DNA from: Rhodospirillales bacterium
GTDB lineage: Bacteria > Pseudomonadota > Alphaproteobacteria > Reyranellales > Reyranellaceae
Length of the DNA: 35,960 bases
Assembly: GCA_947466085.1 (NCBI GenBank)
Contig: CANIEC010000030.1
Coordinates: forward strand, 1-35,960
Direction: 5' to 3'
Part shown: positions 14,739-22,383 of the stretch, piece by piece
Numbering within the stretch: the first letter of the stretch is position 1
Layout: each line of letters starts with the position of its first letter
The notes under the pieces: generated by a model
What the model was told of the DNA's origin: nothing
What the model saw: the letters and a program-made list of their open reading frames with translations, nothing else
Database searches by the model: none
Position numbers and translations under genes: made by a program

Positions 14739-15335
14739 ATGCGCATCGCCGCCACCTTTGTCGCGCTTTCGGCGCTCTGTTTCGCGGCGCCGGTCTCGGC
14801 CCAGGGCTACGGCCTCGGTGGCACCGGCGGGCCCAAGCTCGGCGAGCTGGAGATCAAGGCGTACCAGAAGATCCCGAAGGTCAAGATCGCCGTCCAGCTC
14901 ACCTCCGACACGCACCTCGCGCGCGAGCTGCGCCGCCAGGTCATGGAGCGCCTCACCCAGCGCGGCAACCAGGTCGGCTTCAGCGGCGGCAACATCATGC
15001 GCATGGACGTGAGCTACTTCGACCTGTCCGGCGGCATCGATCGCGAAATGCCGATGATGCAGAGCCAGGACTACGAGACCGGCGCCAATCCGCGACTCAT
15101 GCTGCCGGCCAATCCGATCGGCCGGCGCGACACGATCCCGGCGGCGCCTTCCGGTTCGACCCTGCGCGTGTCGCTCACGCTCTACGAATCGAGCGGCGGC
15201 AAGGTGCTGTGGACGGCGACCGGGTCCTGCAGCGTGCGCGCGAGTGCGGCGATGCAGGCCGGCCTGTCGATCGTGAACCACATGTTCGACAATGCCGATG
15301 CCAACCGCGTCGCCGACGCCGGTTGCCCGCTCTAA
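14739..15335 (+). CDS. Exported protein of unknown function
   Basis: 198 residues. Start ATG at 14739 after GGGGAAAGACGA. A clear signal peptide (MRIAATFVALSALCFAAPVSA) should be cleaved before QGYG. The mature part has an alpha/beta segment VKIAVQLTSDTHLARELRRQVMERLTQRGNQVGFSGG, a Pro/Met-rich middle and the beta-rich end TLRVSLTLYESSGGKVLWTATGSC with two cysteines (in GSCS and AGCPL) that could form a disulfide. I do not recognise the family. It lies 11 bp after the aldolase gene and 31 bp before the next gene, so it is probably co-transcribed. Confidence 0.8.
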   Translation: MRIAATFVALSALCFAAPVSAQGYGLGGTGGPKLGELEIKAYQKIPKVKIAVQLTSDTHLARELRRQVMERLTQRGNQVGFSGGNIMRMDVSYFDLSGGIDREMPMMQSQDYETGANPRLMLPANPIGRRDTIPAAPSGSTLRVSLTLYESSGGKVLWTATGSCSVRASAAMQAGLSIVNHMFDNADANRVADAGCPL

Positions 15336-15366
15336 CCCTTTGAAAACACAGAACCGAGGAAACGCA

Positions 15367-15915
15367 ATGCCGCGTCTGGCTCCGCTCGACCTGACCAAAC
15401 TCGATCCCGAACAGAAGAAGGTCGCCGACGCGATCATGTCCGGTCCCCGCGGCGGCCTGCGCGGCCCCTTCGAGCCGTGGCTGCGCAGCCCCGTCCTGGC
15501 CGACCGCGCCCAGAAGCTCGGCGAATATTGCCGCTTCGACAATTCGCTGCCGCGCGACCTGTCCGAGCTCGCAATCTGCCTGGTCGGCCGGCACTTCAAG
15601 GCACAGTTCGAGTTCTACGCCCATGCCCGCCTCGCCAGGGAAGCCGGCCTGGCGGAAGACATCATCGAAGCGGTCCGCCTGCGCGCCACGCCGCCCTTCA
15701 AGCGCGACGTCGAGAAGGTGGTCTACGATTTCGTCACCGAGTATCTTGAGACCAACCGCGTGGCGCCGGCCAACTACAAGCGCGCCGTCGATGCGTTCGG
15801 CGAGAAGGGTGTCGTCGATCTGGTGGGCGTCTGCGGCTACTACATGCTGGTGTCGATGACCCTCAACGTCTTCGAGATGCCGCTGCCGCCGGGCGAACCC
15901 GACCCGCTGCCGTAG
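15367..15915 (+). CDS. Carboxymuconolactone decarboxylase (AhpD-like) family protein
   Basis: 182 residues, ATG at 15367 with GAGGAAAC upstream. The helical CMD core is seen in LPRDLSELAICLVGRHFKAQFEFYAHARLAREAGLAEDIIEAVR. The CxxC of peroxidase-type AhpD is absent: only one Cys (AICLVG) precedes the conserved His of the helix, so it is more like the decarboxylase/lyase or unknown-function branch. Upstream genes encode an aldolase and an exported protein; a LysE exporter follows 6 bp downstream. Likely cytosolic, substrate unknown. Confidence 0.88.
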   Translation: MPRLAPLDLTKLDPEQKKVADAIMSGPRGGLRGPFEPWLRSPVLADRAQKLGEYCRFDNSLPRDLSELAICLVGRHFKAQFEFYAHARLAREAGLAEDIIEAVRLRATPPFKRDVEKVVYDFVTEYLETNRVAPANYKRAVDAFGEKGVVDLVGVCGYYMLVSMTLNVFEMPLPPGEPDPLP

Positions 15916-15921
15916 ACGGCG

Positions 15922-16554
15922 ATGGATTTCGCGACCCTCGTGCTCTTCTTCGCAGCGGCCCTGGCGATCGCGATCTCGCCCGGACCCGGGATATTCTACG
16001 TGGCGGCTCGCACGCTTGCCGGGGGCCGGAGCGAAGGCTTGGCCTCCAGCTTCGGCACGGGACTTGGCGGGCTGGTCCATGTGGCGGCCGGCGCGGTTGG
16101 TGTGTCGGCGCTGGTGATGGCCAGTGCCGAAGCCTTCACGATGCTGAAGCTCGCCGGCGCGGCCTATCTGGTGTGGATCGGCCTCAAGACAATCCGCGAA
16201 GCGCGTCAGACCTTCGAGGCCAAGGCGGTGACGACAGGCGCGGCCAGGGCCTTTCGCGAGGGCATCGTCGTCGAAGCGCTCAATCCCAAGACCGCGGCCT
16301 TCTTCCTCGCGTTCCTGCCGCAGTTCGTCGATCCGGCGGCCGGTCCGGTATGGCTGCAGTTCCTGGTACTTGGTTTGATTTCCGTGGCGCTCAACACGGC
16401 CGTCGATGTCGTGGTCGCGCTGCTGGCCTCGCGGGCCCGCTCGATTGCAACTGCGCGGCCGACGATGCTGCGCCGCCTGCGCATGGCCGCGGGCGGGCTC
16501 ATCGCGGCGCTCGGCCTGGCGCTCCTCTTCGCGCGGCGGCCTGCTTCTCTTTAG
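15922..16554 (+). CDS. LysE/RhtB-family amino-acid exporter
   Basis: 210 residues with about six hydrophobic segments. The N-terminal helix holds the family motif ISPGPGIFYVAARTLAGGRSEGL (from residue 18), and the fourth segment carries NPKTAAFFLAFLPQFVD, both diagnostic for LysE/RhtB inner-membrane exporters of amino acids and their derivatives. Substrate not predictable. It starts 6 bp after the CMD gene. Its stop codon directly abuts the stop of the convergent cyclase gene with no gap. Confidence 0.9.
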   Translation: MDFATLVLFFAAALAIAISPGPGIFYVAARTLAGGRSEGLASSFGTGLGGLVHVAAGAVGVSALVMASAEAFTMLKLAGAAYLVWIGLKTIREARQTFEAKAVTTGAARAFREGIVVEALNPKTAAFFLAFLPQFVDPAAGPVWLQFLVLGLISVALNTAVDVVVALLASRARSIATARPTMLRRLRMAAGGLIAALGLALLFARRPASL

Positions 16555-17331
16555 CTAATCCTCGAAAATTGCGACCGCGCGCGTCCAGCCGGCGGAGGCG
16601 CCGCGGATCTTGTGCGGGAAGCAGGCGATGGTGAAGCCGTCGCCCGGCAGCGCTTCGAGGTTATGCAGCTTCTCGAGGTGGCAGTAGCCGATGTCGCGGC
16701 CGGCCTTGTGGCCTTCCCAGATGATCGACGGATCGTGGTCCTTCGCCCATTTCTGGGCGGTGAAAAAGAAGGGCGCGTCCCAGCTCCAGGCGTCGGTGCC
16801 GGTCAGCCGCACGCCCTTCTCCAGCAGGAAGATCGTGGCGTCGTAGCCCATGCCGCAGCCGGCATTGACGTAGTCGTCGTTGCCGTAGCGCGAGCCCGCG
16901 CGCGTGTTGACCACGACGATCTCCAGCGGCTTCAGCTCATGGCCGATCCGCTTCAGCTCCTCCTCGACCTCGGCGGCGGTGATCACGTGGCCGTCCGGCT
17001 TGTCGCGGAAGTCGAGCTTCACGCCGGGCTGGAAGCACCATTCGAGCGGCACCTCGTCGATGGTGATGGCGCGCTCGCCCTTGTTCATCGTCGGATGGAA
17101 ATGATAGGGCGCGTCGAGATGGGTCCCGTTGTGGGTCGAGAGGTTGACGTTCTCGACCGCCCAGCCCGCACCATCGGGCAGGTCTTCCTTCTTGAGACCG
17201 GGAAAGAAGCCGGCGATCTGGCCGGCCGTGTCGGCATGCTTGTGATACTGGATCTTCGGCCCGAACGGCGGCGGATCGGAGATCACGTCGTTCTCGAGAT
17301 AGATCGAAAGATCGACGAAACGGCGGGGCAT
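16555..17331 (-). CDS. Cyclase-family metal hydrolase (kynurenine formamidase-like)
   Basis: 258 residues from the ATG at 17331; the frame is open to 17400 but that extension enters the SGNH gene. The cyclase-family metal motif STHNGTHLDAPYHFHP gives His67, His71, Asp73 and His77. VVNTRAGSRYG and the C-terminal FPHKIRGASAGWTRAVAIF are typical of this fold. Relatives include kynurenine formamidase and isatin hydrolase, which open amide or lactam rings. No tryptophan-degradation gene is nearby, so the substrate is open. It lies 14 bp downstream of the SGNH hydrolase gene on the same strand. Confidence 0.88.
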   Translation of the reverse strand: MPRRFVDLSIYLENDVISDPPPFGPKIQYHKHADTAGQIAGFFPGLKKEDLPDGAGWAVENVNLSTHNGTHLDAPYHFHPTMNKGERAITIDEVPLEWCFQPGVKLDFRDKPDGHVITAAEVEEELKRIGHELKPLEIVVVNTRAGSRYGNDDYVNAGCGMGYDATIFLLEKGVRLTGTDAWSWDAPFFFTAQKWAKDHDPSIIWEGHKAGRDIGYCHLEKLHNLEALPGDGFTIACFPHKIRGASAGWTRAVAIFED

Positions 17332-17345
17332 TGGGCGTCCTCTTG

Positions 17346-18086
17346 TCAGGGACCTTTCAGCGCATCCACGATCGAACGTGTCAGCAACCTGCCGATGCAC
17401 TTCTGGCCGAAATCGTTGAGATGGAGTCCGTCGAGCTGGACAAACTGGGCGTATGGCATCCCGTCATCGTACCATCCGCGCATGATGTCGTAGCGTCGGA
17501 ACAGGCCGGCGGAATAGTCCCTGGCCGCATCGGCCATGATCTTCTCGTAGGCATCCTTGTCGGGTGCGGCGACGACCGCCGGCACGTATTGCAGGTTCAT
17601 CAGGATGAAGTCCGCGCCCAACGACTTGCCGAGCTTCAGGCCGCCGCGCAGCGTGCTGTCGAACCTGTCGAGCGGCATGTGACGGATGGCGGCGTTGGTG
17701 CCGGTCTGCCAGATGACCAGCGAGGCCGGGTTTTCCTGCATCTCCACCTGCATGCGGGCGGCCATCTCCTCGACGTCCTGGCCGCCGATCCCGCGGTTGA
17801 TCACCTCGATGTCGATGCCGGGGAGTTCCTTCTCTAGGCCGATGCGGAGCTGCGTGGGATAGGCGAAGGCCGGATTCGACACGCCATATCCAGCGGTCGT
17901 CGACGAACCCAGGGCAATGATGCGGAGCTGCTTGCGCTCGGCGATTGCCTTGCGCGCGACCGGCAGGTTCGTCCCCAGCGCGAGCAGGGCCGGCGTGGCG
18001 CGGCACAGGGTCATGGACTTCGCGTGCGCCGCTCCGCCCAACGCGAACAGGAGGGTCGCGACCAGAAAGGCGATCAGCCGGCTCAT
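17346..18086 (-). CDS. Exported SGNH/GDSL hydrolase, coupled to OpgC-type gene
   Basis: 246 residues from the ATG at 18086. The signal peptide MSRLIAFLVATLLFALGGAAHA makes it periplasmic. The four SGNH blocks are present: block I ALGSSTTAGYG with likely nucleophile Ser62, block II Gly in RGIGGQD, block III Asn in TGTNAA, and block V DGLHLNDFG with the Asp/His pair. Such enzymes are esterases or O-acetyl transfer partners. Its start overlaps the stop of the OpgC-type acyltransferase gene by 4 bp (ATGA), so the two proteins are made together. This suggests they act on the same periplasmic glycan. Confidence 0.88.
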   Translation of the reverse strand: MSRLIAFLVATLLFALGGAAHAKSMTLCRATPALLALGTNLPVARKAIAERKQLRIIALGSSTTAGYGVSNPAFAYPTQLRIGLEKELPGIDIEVINRGIGGQDVEEMAARMQVEMQENPASLVIWQTGTNAAIRHMPLDRFDSTLRGGLKLGKSLGADFILMNLQYVPAVVAAPDKDAYEKIMADAARDYSAGLFRRYDIMRGWYDDGMPYAQFVQLDGLHLNDFGQKCIGRLLTRSIVDALKGP

Positions 18087-19228
18087 CGGGGCGCCCCGGT
18101 TGCCGCCCGCACACGAGCCGGCGCACGCACATTCCCGCGCTTGAACCACGCGGCAATATAGGCGGCTCCGCACATGATGACGATGCCGAGGAGGCTCACG
18201 ACAATCTGCGACAAGATCGAATCTTCATGCTGGCTTACGATCACCTGGCCACTGAGCGCCAGGAAGGTCCCGATGCAGAATATAAGCAAGGAAGCCTCAC
18301 CGCATCTGCGAAGTGGCTCCCAGATGCGCCATTTGAGACCGGGGGCGTCGATCGGCACGGCAATCCGGACCAGCCAGGCGATGGCCAGGAAATGCAGGAA
18401 CCGCAGGATGTCGATGTTGGTCTTGTCGATCGGATAGATGATCCGCGCCACCCAGGCCGGGACCAGCTTTTCCAGCGGATTATAGTGCCAGGACAGGGCG
18501 ATGAAGGCTGCAAACAGGATAAACGCGATCGCCAGGACCGTCAGTGGACCGCGGAACCGGTCGAGGCGGGAAAGGCCGGGACCGAACACGGCGCAGGCTG
18601 CCCCGACATGGAACACGACCTGCCAGGCCATGGGGTTGAAGTACCAGACCTTCTCGTCCGGATAGGCCGGCAGGTTCCAGTTGAAATGGCCGGTCGCGGC
18701 ATACAAGGCGAGGGAAACCCCGATCACGACCCAGGGCCAGCGCACCACAACGGGCAGGGCCAGAGGGAACACGGCCAGCAGCACGATGTAGAGCGGCAGC
18801 ACGTCGAGATTGACCGGCCGGAACTTGAGCAGGGCCGCCTCGAGAATGGCGCGATAGGGATTCTGGCCGAGGCCCAGCAGTTCCATCTCCTCGATCAGCG
18901 CCGGCGTGTCGCGGGCGATCGAGACCCAGGCGATCTGTGCCGAAAAGGCCACGAACAGCAGGATGTGGGCGACGTAGAGCTGCCAGACGCGGCGATAGAT
19001 GCGCGCGGCGGTACGTGGCCAGCCCTCCTCGTCCAGCATGCGGCTGTAGGCGATGACGGCGGTGTAGCCGGAGATGAAGACGAAGATCTCGGTCGCGTCG
19101 CTGAAGCCGTAATTGCGGACGGTCAGCCAGCTCACGATGTTGGTCGGAATGTGGTCGAGGAAGATGAACCACAGAGCGAGCCCGCGGAACAGGTCGAGAC
19201 GGATGTCGCGAACGGAGGCGGCGGCCAT
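18083..19228 (-). CDS. opgC: OpgC-type integral membrane acyltransferase
   Basis: 381 residues from the ATG at 19228. Ten or so hydrophobic segments. The N-terminus RDIRLDLFRGLALWFIFLDHIP is the OpgC-domain hallmark (R-x-D-x-x-R-G and the active-site-like His). DATEIFVFISGYTAVIAY and FLHFLAIAW are further family stretches. OpgC proteins transfer succinyl groups to osmoregulated periplasmic glucans. The glucan synthesis genes opgG and opgH are not in the window, so the acceptor is unproven. Coupled by a 4-bp overlap to an exported SGNH hydrolase. The divergent alpha/beta hydrolase begins 57 bp away, so promoters for both units share that gap. Confidence 0.88.
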   Translation of the reverse strand: MAAASVRDIRLDLFRGLALWFIFLDHIPTNIVSWLTVRNYGFSDATEIFVFISGYTAVIAYSRMLDEEGWPRTAARIYRRVWQLYVAHILLFVAFSAQIAWVSIARDTPALIEEMELLGLGQNPYRAILEAALLKFRPVNLDVLPLYIVLLAVFPLALPVVVRWPWVVIGVSLALYAATGHFNWNLPAYPDEKVWYFNPMAWQVVFHVGAACAVFGPGLSRLDRFRGPLTVLAIAFILFAAFIALSWHYNPLEKLVPAWVARIIYPIDKTNIDILRFLHFLAIAWLVRIAVPIDAPGLKWRIWEPLRRCGEASLLIFCIGTFLALSGQVIVSQHEDSILSQIVVSLLGIVIMCGAAYIAAWFKRGNVRAPARVRAATGAPR

Positions 19229-19284
19229 GCCTATTGGTACCGCAGTCAAATCGTCTGCGCTACGCTTCGCGCCGGAGGAATGAA

Positions 19285-20001
19285 ATGACCAGGACACCCC
19301 TGCTGCTCGTCCCCGGCGTGCTGTGCTCGCCCCGCCTGTTCGCCGCACAGGTCACGGCCCTTTCGAGCCAGGCCGATATCGTCGTGCCCGACTGGCGCAC
19401 GGCGCCGCTGTCCATCTGGGACAGTTGGGAGAGCGCCGCCCGCTGGGTCGTCGACCAGATGCCGGCCGGGAAGTTCGCGCTGGCCGGCCTGTCGCTGGGT
19501 GGCATGCTCGCGGTCGAGATCATGCAGTTCGCCGCCGACCGCGTGACCAAGCTCGCGCTGCTCGACACCGGCATGAGGAGCCAGAGCGAGGCCGAGCGCG
19601 CGATCCGGCGCGCCCGCATCCGTCTCGCCAACGAGGGACATTTCGAACTGGTTCTCGGCATGCAGATGACGCGCTTCATCCCGGCCTATCGCCTGCCCGA
19701 CAAGGCGCTGGTCGACGAGGTGATGACGATGTGCGGTGAGATCGGCGTCGAGATCTACAAACGGCAGGAGGAGCTGGCGGCGATCCGCACCGACCGGCGA
19801 CCCGACCTGCCGCGCATCAAGTGCCCGACCATCGTGGTCTGCGGCCGCGACGATGCGGCGACGCCCTTGTTCCTGTCCGAGGAGATCGCCAAGGCCATCC
19901 CGGCGGCCGCCCTCGTCGTCATCGACCAGTGCGGCCATCTGGTCACGATGGAAAAGCCCGGGGAGACCAACCTGATCCTGAAGACGTGGCTCGACAGGTG
20001 A
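19285..20001 (+). CDS. Alpha/beta hydrolase
   Basis: 238 residues from the ATG at 19285, preceded by GGAGGAATGAA. Alpha/beta-hydrolase features: LLLVPGVLCSPRLF oxyanion region, nucleophile Ser70 in AGLSLGGML, acid in VCGRDDAATP, and His in QCGHLVTMEKP. No signal peptide. It resembles the short 3-oxoadipate enol-lactonase/MhpC-like esterases; substrate unknown. It is divergent from the OpgC-SGNH pair, and a dispersed repeat follows its stop codon immediately. Confidence 0.88.
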   Translation: MTRTPLLLVPGVLCSPRLFAAQVTALSSQADIVVPDWRTAPLSIWDSWESAARWVVDQMPAGKFALAGLSLGGMLAVEIMQFAADRVTKLALLDTGMRSQSEAERAIRRARIRLANEGHFELVLGMQMTRFIPAYRLPDKALVDEVMTMCGEIGVEIYKRQEELAAIRTDRRPDLPRIKCPTIVVCGRDDAATPLFLSEEIAKAIPAAALVVIDQCGHLVTMEKPGETNLILKTWLDR

Positions 20002-20007
20002 GGATTC

Positions 20008-20121
20008 CCGTCATCGCGAGCGGGGGACCCCCGCTCTGGAGCCCCGCGAAGCAACTCACGGCGGCCACGGAGTCGTCTGATCGTTCCGTGAGGTCCTTCA
20101 CTGCGTTCAGGACGACATGAA
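20008..20121. repeat. Composite dispersed palindromic repeat
   Basis: The gap between the hydrolase and CoA-transferase genes holds no gene but resembles two widespread intergenic repeat types placed end to end. On the plus strand CCCGTCATCGCGAGCG ... GCGAAGCAA begins it; read on the minus strand it opens with GTCGTCCTGAACGCAGTGAAGGACC. One minus-strand frame gives RPERSEG, a telltale translation of such repeats. Inside is the perfect inverted repeat GAGCGGGGG-A-CCCCCGCTC (20018-20036). It may serve as a terminator between the two convergent genes. Confidence 0.65.
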
Positions 20122-20124
20122 ACT

Positions 20125-21333
20125 TCAGCCGACGATCTTCTTTTCCCGCAAGCTGGCGATCTCCGCCGCACCGAGGCCCGCCAGTTCCGTCAGCACCTGA
20201 TCGGTGTGCTCGCCCAGCGCCGGCGGCGGTCGCGTGTCGTCGACCGGCGTGTCGGAGAAGTGGAAGTTCGAACCGATCAGCGGCACGTCGCCGACGCGGC
20301 TGTGCTTGTAGGTCTTCAGCATGCCGCGACGCTTCACTTCCGGCTCGTCCAGCGCCTCCTTCATGGTGCGGATCGGGCCGGCCGGGAGGTGGCGCAGCTT
20401 CTGCGCCCAGTTCTCCTTGGTGTCGGTCGTCAGCACCTCTTCCATCAGGCGCGTCAGCTCGGGCTTGTTGGCTACGCGATTGGCGACCGTGTCGAAGCGC
20501 GGATCGGTCAGCCACTCGGGATGGCCGAGTGCCTTGCAGGTGTCGCCGAACAGCTTCTGGTTCGCGACCGCCATGTAGATCTTGCCGTTGGAGGTCTCGA
20601 ACGAACTGTTGGGTGCCGAGGCAAAATGCCCGTTACCGGCACGCCGCGGCTGCTCGCCGCCGATCAGATAATAGGAGCCCATGTTGCCCAGCGACACGAG
20701 CGCCGTATCGTAGAGGGCGAGATCGATCTGCTGGCCCTTCCCGGTGTCGCGGCGGGCATAGAGCGCGGCGTTGACCGCGGCGACGGAGTGGATCGCCGTC
20801 ATCGTGTCGACGATGGCGATGGCGTGCCGCAGGCCCTCGCCATTGGCCTCACCGTTGACGCTCATCATGCCCGACTCGGCCTGCAGCACGGGATCGTAGC
20901 CCGGCCGGTCCGACAGCGGCCCGGTCTGTCCGTAGGCCGAGATCGAGAGATAGATCAGCTTCGGGTACTTCGCCGCGACGCTCGCATAGTCGAAGCCGTA
21001 CTTCTTCAGGACTCCCGGCCGGAAGTTCTCGACCAGCACGTCGGCGCCGGCCAGGAGCTTGTGCACGATCGCCTGGCCGTCGGGCTTGGTGAAGTCCAGC
21101 GCGACGCTCTTCTTGCCCCTGTTGAAGGTCATGAAGAAGTGACTCTCGCCATCGGGCCCGCCCGCGCGCGGGCCGGCGCCCTTGCGCGTGTCGTCGCCGC
21201 CGTCGGGATTCTCGATCTTGATCACCTCGGCGCCCATGTCCGAGAGCATCTGGGTGCACATCGGTCCCGCGATCACGCGGGAGAAATCGATGACGCGAAT
21301 GCCGTCCAGCGGCGGCCGACCTGATTTTGACAT
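20125..21333 (-). CDS. Class III CoA transferase, CaiB/BaiF family
   Basis: 402 residues from the ATG at 21333 (no strong ribosome site; an ATG at 21381 is the alternative). N-terminal PPLDGIRVIDFSRVIAGPMCTQMLSDMGAEVIKIENP is the CoA-transferase family III signature. Asp147 in RPGYDPVLQAESG fits the catalytic aspartate that forms the acyl anhydride. VENFRPGVLKKYG is also typical. It moves CoA between carboxylic acids; specificity cannot be read. Divergent from a Bug-type solute receptor 66 bp away, a common pairing where the receptor imports the acid that the transferase activates. Confidence 0.9.
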   Translation of the reverse strand: MSKSGRPPLDGIRVIDFSRVIAGPMCTQMLSDMGAEVIKIENPDGGDDTRKGAGPRAGGPDGESHFFMTFNRGKKSVALDFTKPDGQAIVHKLLAGADVLVENFRPGVLKKYGFDYASVAAKYPKLIYLSISAYGQTGPLSDRPGYDPVLQAESGMMSVNGEANGEGLRHAIAIVDTMTAIHSVAAVNAALYARRDTGKGQQIDLALYDTALVSLGNMGSYYLIGGEQPRRAGNGHFASAPNSSFETSNGKIYMAVANQKLFGDTCKALGHPEWLTDPRFDTVANRVANKPELTRLMEEVLTTDTKENWAQKLRHLPAGPIRTMKEALDEPEVKRRGMLKTYKHSRVGDVPLIGSNFHFSDTPVDDTRPPPALGEHTDQVLTELAGLGAAEIASLREKKIVG

Positions 21334-21399
21334 GACTGCAAGGTAGGGCTGCAAGCGGCGCGCTGTCCATCCGATGCGCATGCGCTAAACTCCACTCCC

Positions 21400-22380
21400 A
21401 TGGACACATTCCGCACATCGCTGTCTCGCCGCAGCCTCTTCGCCCTCCCGCTTCTCGGCGCCCTGCCCGCCGCTGCGCAGACCGAAACTTATCCGACCAA
21501 GGCCATCCGGATCATCGTGCCTTTCGCGCCCGGCGGTTCGGGCGACATCACGGCGCGCCTGGTCGGCAAGTACATCGAGGAAAAGACCGGCCAGCCCTTC
21601 ATTGTCGAGAACAAGCCGGGCGCCAATGGAATCGTGGGCGCGATGTCGGTGAAGGTGGCGCCGCCGGACGGCTACACGCTGATGCTGGCCACGACCTCGA
21701 CCAATGCCGCCAACGTCCACATGTACAAGAACCCGGGCTACGATCCGGAGAAGGATTTTTCGGTCGTCGGCATCATCGGCTCGTCCGGCACCTTCCTCGT
21801 GGTGCCGGCCGACAGCCCTTACAAGACCCTGGCCGACCTGCTGGCCTATGCGAAGGCGAACCCGGGCAAGCTCAACTTCGGTTACTTCAACGCGAGTTCG
21901 CAGGTCCCGGCCGAGGTGCTGGGCAAGCGCGCCGGCGTCGACTGGCAAGGCGTCGGCTACAAGGCGATCGGCAATGCCTGGAACGATCTCTACGGCGGTG
22001 CCATCAACTTCATGTTCGTCGACCTCACGGCCGGGCGCGGCCAGGTCGTCGACAAGAAGGCGCGCGCGCTTGCCATCTCGCTTCCCAGTCGAAGCCCGCT
22101 CTATCCCGATACCCCGGTCCTCGCCGAAACCTTCCCCGGTTTCACGACCTCGGGCTTCCTGGCCATCGCGGTGCCGAAGGCTACTCCGCTGCCGATCCAG
22201 CAGCGACTGAACACGCTGATCAACGAAGCCATCACCTCGCCCGAGAACAACAAGCGCCTGACCGAGGAATTCGCCCTCACCGCCAAGCCGCTGACGCTCG
22301 AACAATGCGCCCAGCAGGATCGCGAGGAGCGCGCCAAGTGGGCCGACTACGTCAAGATCGCGAAGATCGAGCCGCAGTAG
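21400..22380 (+). CDS. Tripartite tricarboxylate transporter (Bug) substrate-binding protein
   Basis: 326 residues. Signal peptide with a twin-arginine-like SRRSLFALPLLGALPAAAQ start, suggesting Tat or Sec export. The mature protein begins YPTKAIRIIVPFAPGGSGDITARLVG, the standard Bug/TctC opening, with the NKPGANGIVGA ligand loop and PPDGYTLMLA. It binds carboxylates in the periplasm. The membrane subunits TctA and TctB are not encoded here, as is common for the large orphan Bug families. No clear ribosome site precedes the ATG at 21400. Divergent from the CoA-transferase gene. Confidence 0.92.
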   Translation: MDTFRTSLSRRSLFALPLLGALPAAAQTETYPTKAIRIIVPFAPGGSGDITARLVGKYIEEKTGQPFIVENKPGANGIVGAMSVKVAPPDGYTLMLATTSTNAANVHMYKNPGYDPEKDFSVVGIIGSSGTFLVVPADSPYKTLADLLAYAKANPGKLNFGYFNASSQVPAEVLGKRAGVDWQGVGYKAIGNAWNDLYGGAINFMFVDLTAGRGQVVDKKARALAISLPSRSPLYPDTPVLAETFPGFTTSGFLAIAVPKATPLPIQQRLNTLINEAITSPENNKRLTEEFALTAKPLTLEQCAQQDREERAKWADYVKIAKIEPQ

Positions 22381-22383
22381 AGA

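Noticed and set aside
19229..19284. TTGACT box in the opgC/hydrolase divergent gap
   Set aside because: For the minus strand a -10 box at normal spacing would lie inside the opgC coding region, and the plus-strand TTGGTA/TACGCT pair is spaced 21 bp, too far.
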